The translations under genes and the position numbers were made by a program. This document shows, piece by piece, positions 6,461 to 11,866 of a stretch of DNA of 11,866 nt. The DNA lies in assembly GCA_017558545.1 (NCBI GenBank), contig JAFYUG010000221.1:1-11866 (forward strand), written 5' to 3'. Position 1 is the first letter of the stretch. Each line of letters begins with the position of its first letter. Origin of the DNA: Oscillospiraceae bacterium (GTDB lineage Bacteria > Bacillota > Clostridia > Oscillospirales > Oscillospiraceae). The notes beneath the pieces were generated by a model. That model was not told where the DNA came from. It was given only the letters and a program-made list of their open reading frames with translations, and did no database searches.

Positions 6461-6505
6461 CCTTTTTAAAAACCAAAAAAGGCTCTGCCCCGGCCACAAC
6501 CGGGG
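6461..6505 (-). terminator. Possible terminator downstream of pilD
   Basis: On the minus strand a 6-bp GC stem, ccccgg / ccgggg (6500-6505 with 6488-6493, 6-nt loop), is followed by 7 nt and then six T (complement of 6475-6480) and a second T-run. An A/T hairpin, ccttttt / aaaaagg (6461-6467 with 6476-6482), overlaps the T tract. The T-run is set off from the stem, so this may be a weak or partial terminator that separates the pilB-to-pilD block from pilMN. Confidence 0.5.
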
Positions 6506-6519
6506 GTAAAAATTTGCTA

Positions 6520-7275
6520 TCAAAGGCCAAAAAGGCCAAGATAAGCGCCTATTATAGCATCGCCAAAGAGTGCAGCTATGATGATGCCGGCGGAGAGATA
6601 AGGGCCGAAGGCCAGCTTTTTGCCCTCGCCGGAGCGGCGCATACGCACAATATGAATAATGCTGCCGGAAACGCTGCCTATTATAAGTGCAAGAAGAATG
6701 CTCTTCCAGCCCAAAAGCAAGCCCGCAGCGCCCATGAGCTTAACATCGCCCATGCCAATTCCGTTTCCTCCGGTAGCAAACCAAAGGATAAGGAAGAGAA
6801 GGCTTACGCAGACCATGCCTATAAGGTAGCTCTGCCAATTGCCCAAATCGGTGAAGAGTCTTACAAGACCCAAAACGAATATTGCAAGATTCAGACCGTT
6901 GGGAATTTCATAGGTGCGCCAGTCAATGAGGGATATAACGATGCAAAGACTGACGAGGCAGCAACAAAGAGCAATTTTCAGATAATCCCCGCCGAAGCAA
7001 ATACCGGCCAAAAGCCAAAGGATGCCGTTTATTGCTTCAACAGCGGGATACTGGGGGGAAAGTGCCGCGCCGCAGGCACGGCACCTTCCCTTTTGCATTG
7101 CGAAGGAGAGAAGAGGTATGTTTTCATACCATTTCAGCTGATGTCCGCAATGCATGCAATGGGAGGAGGTTTTCACGAATTCCTCGCCCTTGGGAATGCG
7201 GAAGATAAGCACGTTGCAGAAGCTGCCCACGCACAGACCCAAAACCGCTATTAAGATAAGGACGAGAATATTCAT
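6520..7275 (-). CDS. pilD: Prepilin peptidase / N-methyltransferase (A24 family)
   Basis: A 251-aa polytopic membrane enzyme that removes the leader from PilA and the minor pilins and methylates the new N-terminus. The N-terminal GSFCNVLIFRIP block (17-28) and two CxxC pairs, Cys40/Cys43 and Cys65/Cys68, mark the cytoplasmic zinc-binding methyltransferase domain. The two catalytic aspartates of the A24 peptidases are visible: Asp118 in SLIDWRTYEIPN and Asp177 in GMGDVKLMGAAG. FGPYLSAG (223-230) is the conserved C-terminal block. Length is normal for the family, and no key residue is missing. The start has GGAGG at 7281-7285 with a 5-nt spacer. It lies 36 bp after pilA with no terminator between, so the enzyme and its main substrate are probably co-transcribed. 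Confidence 0.96.
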   Translation of the reverse strand: MNILVLILIAVLGLCVGSFCNVLIFRIPKGEEFVKTSSHCMHCGHQLKWYENIPLLSFAMQKGRCRACGAALSPQYPAVEAINGILWLLAGICFGGDYLKIALCCCLVSLCIVISLIDWRTYEIPNGLNLAIFVLGLVRLFTDLGNWQSYLIGMVCVSLLFLILWFATGGNGIGMGDVKLMGAAGLLLGWKSILLALIIGSVSGSIIHIVRMRRSGEGKKLAFGPYLSAGIIIAALFGDAIIGAYLGLFGL

Positions 7276-7311
7276 GTATTCCTCCGTGGATTAGTTAATA
7301 GGAATGATTAA

Positions 7312-7749
7312 TTAGGCAATGGGTTCCCAGCCGTTAGCGCGGGTCCAGTTAGCGCCCTTCTCATAGCTGCCCTTACCGAAGTCGATGACCTTGGTGAAAG
7401 TGCCGGGAGTGTTATCAGCAACATCGGTAACACCTTCAACAAACATTGCGAAATCAGCATCGAAATCCTTTGCAAGGGTCTTGCCATTTTCAACAGATAC
7501 AGTGATGGTAGCATTGTTGTTCTGACCTGCAGCAACACTGATGCTCTCGATGTTGCTTTCAGCAATAGCATTGGCAGCCTGTGCAGCGCTGGCAATCTGG
7601 TCGAGTTCGGTTACGATAGCGGCATCCTGAGCCTTGGTGATGTAGCCATTGTATACGGGGATAGCAACGCCGGCGAGGATGGCAAGGATGGCGATGACGA
7701 CGATCAGCTCAACGAGAGTGAAGCCGCCCTTGGACTTAAGAGTTCTCAT
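7312..7749 (-). CDS. pilA: Major type IV pilin
   Basis: A 145-aa prepilin. Leader MRTLKSKGG (9 aa), cleavage after Gly9, then FTLVELIVVIAILAILAGVA with Phe at +1 and Glu at +5, the classic polymerising helix. The mature protein is about 136 aa, with a small globular domain and no cysteine, so it has no disulfide-bounded D-region like that of Pseudomonas or Neisseria pilins. I chose the ATG at 7749, not the one at 7758: AAGGA at 7760-7764 would touch the upstream ATG (1-nt spacer) but is 10 nt from the chosen one, which also gives a typical leader. It lies between pilC and pilD and is the most likely main subunit, because the other prepilins here are in the minor pilin block. Confidence 0.93.
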   Translation of the reverse strand: MRTLKSKGGFTLVELIVVIAILAILAGVAIPVYNGYITKAQDAAIVTELDQIASAAQAANAIAESNIESISVAAGQNNNATITVSVENGKTLAKDFDADFAMFVEGVTDVADNTPGTFTKVIDFGKGSYEKGANWTRANGWEPIA

Positions 7750-7803
7750 GGGTATCATTTCCTTTCAAAAATTAAATTTTTATCTCTTAAATTTATATAT
7801 CTT

Positions 7804-7819
7804 CCGTTTTTAGAAACGG
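7804..7819 (-). promoter_or_regulatory. Hairpin in the pilC-pilA gap
   Basis: A perfect 6-bp stem (ccgttt / aaacgg) with a 4-nt loop lies in the gap of about 97 bp before the pilA start, the longest gap between the pilB, pilT, pilC, pilA and pilD genes. On the minus strand it is followed by an A/T-rich stretch with tatataaattt, not a clean T-run, so it is not a strong terminator. It may stabilise or process the pilA message, or mark a pilA promoter region; no -35 box is convincing. Confidence 0.4.
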
Positions 7820-7846
7820 GGGATATTCTTTTTGTTTCGACCTTGC

Positions 7847-9067
7847 TTAATTGAGATACTGGTCGTAGGCAGAGGTCATCTTCAGCATGGGCATGTAGAT
7901 ACTCAATACGATGACAACAACGAAGAAGGCCATGAAGAGGATGATAATAGGCTCCATAAGGGAGAGGAGCTTCTGAACAGCGCCGTCAACCTCATCATCA
8001 TAATAGTCGGCGGTTTTTTCAAGCATACCCTGCAAGTCGCCGGTTTCCTCGCCAATGGCGATAAGGTTATACACCATGGGGGGGAAGAGCTTGCTTTCAC
8101 GGACGGCAACATTAAGCTGCCAGCCTTCGGAAACCTGAGCGCGGATGCGGGTTACTGCTTCCTTATACCAAATATTCTTCATGTTGTTGGCCACAAGCTC
8201 AAGGCTGTCCGTAAGGGTAAGGCCGGAGCCAAGCAGCAGGGACAAAGTTCTTGCGAACATGGCGGAGGCGCTTTTTACGGTGAGCTCCTTCACAACTGGA
8301 ATTTTGCGGCTTATCCATCCATAGGCATGCATACCAACATTTGTTCTGCCAAAGGCTATGCCGCCCAGGACAAGAACAATGATTACGATGGCAATGAGCC
8401 AAATCCATTTCTGCATGAAATGGCTGGTGTTGACAACTATCTGAGTTATCATGGGAAGCTCGGCGCCCATGTCGGTGAAGGTTGTTACGAACTTGGGAAC
8501 GATAACCGTCATCATAACAATGAGGACAATTATCATAACAACGATGAGGACGCAGGGATAAATCATAGCCTTGGTGACGGCGGCGCCGGTTTTCTTCATC
8601 TTATCAAAATAGGTTTCCATTTGGCTGAAGGAGCTTTCCAGATTACCGGATTCCTCGCCGGAGGCGACCATATTGACAAGCATGCTGTTGAAAATTTTGG
8701 GGTGGCGGCGCATGGAGAGAGCAAGACTATCGCCCTTTTCAACGTCAGTCTGCATATTGCGGATAGCGGAGGCCAGTTTTTTGTTCTCCGTCTGCTGGCC
8801 AAGCATGTTCAAAACAACGGAGATGGGCACGCCTGCTCGAAGAATACTTACGAACTGGCGGCAGAAAATGGCCATATCCTTGGCCTTAGGCTTATCAAGA
8901 AAGCCTATATTAAGATCGCGGTCAAGAATGCTCTGTTCGCCAATCTCGATTATGGTATAACCGGCGCGGCGCAGAGTGCTTTTGGCCTGCTCCAGAGAAG
9001 GAGAATCAATGCTATCCTTGATAGTCTTTCTGTTAGTGCCAACGGCGGTATAACTATAAGTGGGCAA
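7847..9067 (-). CDS. pilC: Type IV pilus inner-membrane platform protein
   Basis: A 406-aa protein of the PilC/GspF family, the polytopic platform rotated or moved by PilB and PilT. It starts PTYSYTAVGTNRKTIKDSID, the usual N-terminal strand region, and then shows two GspF repeats. The first (about 65-190) contains FCRQFVSILRAGVPI and ASGEESGNLESSF. The second (about 268-395) contains FARTLSLLLGSGLTL and IGEETGDLQGML. Membrane segments lie at about 168-190, 221-240 and 371-394. Length is normal. The start codon is TTG, supported by AAGGAGG at 9075-9081 with a 7-nt spacer and by alignment of the N-terminus with the family. It lies 22 bp after pilT, consistent with one transcript. Confidence 0.96.
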   Translation of the reverse strand: MPTYSYTAVGTNRKTIKDSIDSPSLEQAKSTLRRAGYTIIEIGEQSILDRDLNIGFLDKPKAKDMAIFCRQFVSILRAGVPISVVLNMLGQQTENKKLASAIRNMQTDVEKGDSLALSMRRHPKIFNSMLVNMVASGEESGNLESSFSQMETYFDKMKKTGAAVTKAMIYPCVLIVVMIIVLIVMMTVIVPKFVTTFTDMGAELPMITQIVVNTSHFMQKWIWLIAIVIIVLVLGGIAFGRTNVGMHAYGWISRKIPVVKELTVKSASAMFARTLSLLLGSGLTLTDSLELVANNMKNIWYKEAVTRIRAQVSEGWQLNVAVRESKLFPPMVYNLIAIGEETGDLQGMLEKTADYYDDEVDGAVQKLLSLMEPIIILFMAFFVVVIVLSIYMPMLKMTSAYDQYLN

Positions 9068-9089
9068 GTTCTCCCCTCCTTTAGTATTT

Positions 9090-10157
9090 TTAGAACATTA
9101 TTCCGCTGCCGGCGCCCTTTGCAAAGCGCAGGTTGGCAGGCTCGTTTGCAACGGTCATAGCGTCATCAACAGTGACCAGGCCCTGCTGAATAAGAGCAAT
9201 GAGGCCATCATCCAAAAGCTGCATACCTGCATCCTTATGGGTCTGCATGGTGCTGCTGAGCTGGAAGGTTTTACCCTGACGGATAAGGCTGCGGATAGCG
9301 GGGTTTGCCACCATTATCTCATAAGCTGCACAGCGGCCTCCTCCGATTTTGGGGAGAAGGGTCTGGCCTACAACGCATTCGATAACGTCGGCCAGCTGAA
9401 TGCGTATCTGAGACTGCTGTTCAGGGGGGAAAACGTCGATTATACGGTCAATGGTGTTGGCTGCGCCCTTGGTATGCAGAGTGCCAAAAACCAGGTGGCC
9501 GGTTTCAGCGGCGGTTATTGCGGTGGAGATGGTTTCAAGGTCACGCATCTCGCCCACGAGGATAACATCGGGGTCCTGTCGCAGAGCGGCGCGGAGGCCG
9601 GAAGCGAAGGAGCCGGTGTCGTTGCCAACCTCGCGCTGGTTGATAATGCACTTCTCGGGAGTATGGACATACTCGATGGGAGCTTCGAGAGTGATTATAT
9701 GGCGGCGGCGGGTTGAGTTTATATGATGAAGCAGAGCGGCAAGAGTGGTGGACTTACCGGAGCCGGTGGGGCCGGTTACAAGGATAAGGCCTCTGGGCTT
9801 CTCTGCCTGAGCTACGATAACTCTGGGCAGACCAACATCTCTGGCGCTGGGTACGGTAAGGGGCAAAAGACGAAGAGCCATGGCGGTATGGGTCTGCTGA
9901 TAGAAAATGTTGCAGCGCATACGAATGCCGTGGAAAGAAACGGCAAAGTCAACTTCGCCCAGCTCGTCCAGTTCTTTTATCTGTTCCTCGGTGGCAATTT
10001 CAAGAGCCATGCCGCGGACATCTTCTTCGGTGAGCCTATATGTGCCCTGGTCGGCAAGGCCACCGTCTACACGAAATATGGGAGGCAGGCCAACAGTAAG
10101 ATGAACGTCGGAGGTTTTCTTAGCTGCTGCAGCCTCTATGAGTTGTTTAAGTTCCAT
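9090..10157 (-). CDS. pilT: Type IV pilus retraction ATPase
   Basis: A 355-aa hexameric ATPase that depolymerises the pilus. Motifs: SDVHLTVGLPPIFRVDG (16-32), Walker A GPTGSGKST (129-137), Walker B block QDPDVILVGEMRD (194-206), His box GTLHT (225-229). The C-terminal AIRSLIRQGK (287-296) corresponds to AIRNLIRE, a motif specific to PilT and needed for retraction. The Asp box reads LEAPIEY (157-163), where LEDPIEY is usual, so an Asp is replaced by Ala. I start at the ATG at 10157: GGAGGAG at 10162-10168 lies 4 nt upstream, and the usual PilT N-terminus follows. It overlaps the pilB end by 11 bp. An upstream start at 10208 would add 17 unlikely residues. PilT shows the system is a T4P with retraction, not a type II secretion system. 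Confidence 0.95.
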   Translation of the reverse strand: MELKQLIEAAAAKKTSDVHLTVGLPPIFRVDGGLADQGTYRLTEEDVRGMALEIATEEQIKELDELGEVDFAVSFHGIRMRCNIFYQQTHTAMALRLLPLTVPSARDVGLPRVIVAQAEKPRGLILVTGPTGSGKSTTLAALLHHINSTRRRHIITLEAPIEYVHTPEKCIINQREVGNDTGSFASGLRAALRQDPDVILVGEMRDLETISTAITAAETGHLVFGTLHTKGAANTIDRIIDVFPPEQQSQIRIQLADVIECVVGQTLLPKIGGGRCAAYEIMVANPAIRSLIRQGKTFQLSSTMQTHKDAGMQLLDDGLIALIQQGLVTVDDAMTVANEPANLRFAKGAGSGIMF

Positions 10158-11866
10158 TTGTCTCCTCCGCAGCAGAAATCTGTTCCTGCTGCCAGTTTGC
10201 ATCCTCAACGCTGAGACGCTTCATTTCGGTAATGGTGGTGACGCCATTGAGTACCAGATTGCGTGCTGCTTCGCTGAGCAGTATCATGCCCTCGCGCTCG
10301 GCCTGCTGACGAATTTCGTCGGTGGGAGCACGGCGGGAAATCATGGAACGGATGGCGGGACTTATCTCCATTATCTCGAAAATACCGATTCGGTCATAGT
10401 AGCCGGTGCCATTGCAGCGCTGGCATCCAACAGGCTCATAAATTTTAACCTTTTCAAGGTCAGCATCGCTGAGTCTGAGGTAGTCCTTCTCATAGTCCAA
10501 AAGGACATGGGGCTTTTTGCATCTGGGGCAAAGGCGGCGGAGAAGGCGCTGGGCTATGATACCTACGGTGGAGTCTGCGATGAGGTAGCTTTCAACACCC
10601 ATATCCAGCAAACGGGTGATACTGCTGGCGGTGTCATTAGTATGCAGGGTGCTGACAACGAGGTGGCCGGTAATAGAAGCCTGAACGGCTATGGAGGCTG
10701 TCTCGCTGTCACGAATCTCACCTATCATAATAATATCAGGGTCCTGACGAAGAATACTTCTCAAGGCGTTGGCAAAGGTGAGATTTGCCTTGTTGTTAAC
10801 CTGAACCTGGTTGACGCCTTCAACATTGGCTTCAACAGGGTCTTCAACGGTTACTATATTAACGGCTTCGCTGCTCAGTTCGCTGAGAGCGGTGTAGAGT
10901 GTGGTGGACTTACCGGAACCGGTGGGGCCCGTTACCAGCACTATGCCGTTGGGATTGCGGAGAATACGGTCGAACTTGGCCATCTCCTCCTGAGAGAAGC
11001 CAAGAGCGGATTTGCTGCGCTTAAGTGCCTTTTTCTGAGCAAGACGCATTACGCACTTTTCGCCATAAACCGTGGGGAGTATGGAAACACGGACGTCATA
11101 ATCAAGTCTATCAACATTGGTGGAAAAACGTCCGTCCTGAGGCTTGCGCTTTTCGGATATATCAAGGCCGCTGATAATCTTGATTCGGGCGATAATGGCG
11201 CTGAGAAGGCGGATATCGTAGCTGGCGGTGGTATAAAGCACACCGTCAACGCGGCAGCGGACGCGAACGCGGTCGGGGCCTGCTTCAATATGAATATCGG
11301 ATGCTCTCTGACGAACGGCCTGTTCGATGAGAGAGTTTACCATCATAACAACAGGAGAGTTGTTGATGTCATCCTGCATCATCTGCTCTTCAACGCTCAG
11401 CTCTTCCTCGGTTGCCTGAGTGAACATTTCAGCAGCCTCGCGCATCTCATCGGTGCCGAAATAGCGGTCAACAGCCACAAGAATATCATTGGTGGTGGCA
11501 AGGAAGGTCTTGATGCGGCACTTGCTGTTAAGAGCGGCAACATCTCTGCCCTTCAGATTCATGGGGTCATTGACGGCGAGATAAATAGTGCCCTTGTCAT
11601 TGGGATCAAAGTCAAAGGGCATCATTATGTAGTTACGCAGGTGCTCGCCCTTTATGAGGCCTCGAATTTCGAAGGGAATATCCTGTTCAAAAAGGCGGAC
11701 AACGGGCATACGGGAAACTTCGGAGAGGGCATCGATGAGCACTTCTTCCGACATAAGTCCCTTTTCAATTATAAGCTCGCGCACACTTTTGCGGGTTTCG
11801 CGGCATTCATTACGAAGCTGTTCAGCCTGATTATCATTCAGAACGCCTCTTTTAAGCAAACATTGA
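10147..11866 (-). CDS. pilB: Type IV pilus extension ATPase (5' end outside window)
   Basis: At least 570 aa of the PilB/GspE ATPase that powers pilus growth. Using residue numbers from the TTG at 11859: N-terminal GspE-N-like region (1-about 130), SDIHIEAGPDRVRVRCRVDG (187-206), Walker A GPTGSGKST (311-319), Asp box TVEDPVE (337-343), Walker B block QDPDIIMIGEIRD (372-384), His box STLHTND (403-409), and the zinc-binding tetracysteine pairs Cys444/Cys447 and Cys479/Cys482. All core residues are intact. The frame stays open to the window edge (two more codons, CAA TGT), and the first residues (LLKRGVL) match the middle of the usual opening helix-turn (LGxLLxxxGxL). The true start is therefore probably a few codons beyond position 11866. 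It is the first visible gene of the transcript; any operon promoter lies outside. Confidence 0.96.
   Translation of the reverse strand, partial: QCLLKRGVLNDNQAEQLRNECRETRKSVRELIIEKGLMSEEVLIDALSEVSRMPVVRLFEQDIPFEIRGLIKGEHLRNYIMMPFDFDPNDKGTIYLAVNDPMNLKGRDVAALNSKCRIKTFLATTNDILVAVDRYFGTDEMREAAEMFTQATEEELSVEEQMMQDDINNSPVVMMVNSLIEQAVRQRASDIHIEAGPDRVRVRCRVDGVLYTTASYDIRLLSAIIARIKIISGLDISEKRKPQDGRFSTNVDRLDYDVRVSILPTVYGEKCVMRLAQKKALKRSKSALGFSQEEMAKFDRILRNPNGIVLVTGPTGSGKSTTLYTALSELSSEAVNIVTVEDPVEANVEGVNQVQVNNKANLTFANALRSILRQDPDIIMIGEIRDSETASIAVQASITGHLVVSTLHTNDTASSITRLLDMGVESYLIADSTVGIIAQRLLRRLCPRCKKPHVLLDYEKDYLRLSDADLEKVKIYEPVGCQRCNGTGYYDRIGIFEIMEISPAIRSMISRRAPTDEIRQQAEREGMILLSEAARNLVLNGVTTITEMKRLSVEDANWQQEQISAAEETNGT

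Noticed and set aside
6298..7254. Plus-strand open frame opposite pilD crossing repeats
   Set aside because: It starts inside the repeat cluster and is antisense to an intact prepilin peptidase with all catalytic residues. No start signal.
7832..9160. Long plus-strand open frame (442 codons) opposite pilC
   Set aside because: His/Gly/Asn-rich composition is typical of the complement of a membrane protein gene. The minus-strand pilC is complete with a good start site. Treated as a shadow.
236..11866. Type II secretion or Com competence pseudopilus instead of T4P
   Set aside because: A PilT retraction ATPase and PilM/PilN/PilO are present, and the Com (comG) gene order and small pseudopilin set are absent. 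A role in DNA uptake by this T4P is not excluded.

Overview
The window holds one nearly complete type IV pilus (T4P) locus. Every gene I can support is on the minus strand, so the locus reads from right to left: pilB (5' end cut by the window edge), pilT, pilC, pilA, pilD, then a repeat-filled gap of about 310 bp, then a pilM-pilN fusion, pilO and three minor pilin genes (PilV-, PilX- and PilW-like). The last gene is followed directly by a strong intrinsic terminator. No RNA genes, CRISPR array or insertion sequence are visible.

The organism is most likely an uncultured monoderm Firmicute of the class Clostridia. The reasons are strong GGAGG-type ribosome binding sites, TTG and GTG starts, a fused PilM-PilN, and the absence of the PilP, PilQ secretin and PilF-type genes that diderm T4P clusters normally carry beside pilMNO. 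The intergenic repeat families fit an uncultured gut Clostridia lineage, but I would not name a genus.

Layout: 1-190 is non-coding, with hairpin repeats. 191-232 is the terminator. 236-3431 holds the tightly packed minor pilins and pilO. 3428-6208 is pilMN. 6209-6519 is a gap with a palindrome, three hairpin repeats and a possible terminator. 6520-7275 is pilD, 7312-7749 pilA, 7847-9067 pilC, 9090-10157 pilT and 10147-11866 pilB. Working model: PilB (extension) and PilT (retraction) drive pilin movement through PilC. PilD processes PilA and the minor pilins. PilMN and PilO form the inner alignment complex. The PilV/X/W set primes assembly and probably sits at the pilus tip.

The most striking feature is the last gene. 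It joins a normal prepilin signal and a PilW-like pseudopilin region to a complete CHAP-type cysteine hydrolase domain with visible Cys, His and Glu/Asn positions. This suggests a peptidoglycan-cutting enzyme built into the base or tip of the pilus of a thick-walled cell. The second oddity is an extracellular insertion of about 410 residues in the PilN half of PilMN, with acidic D-[IL]-L-G repeats and a Thr-Pro linker, next to a PilM half whose nucleotide-binding motifs look eroded. The repeats bracketing the pilMN-to-pilW block are hairpins whose arms co-vary between copies.
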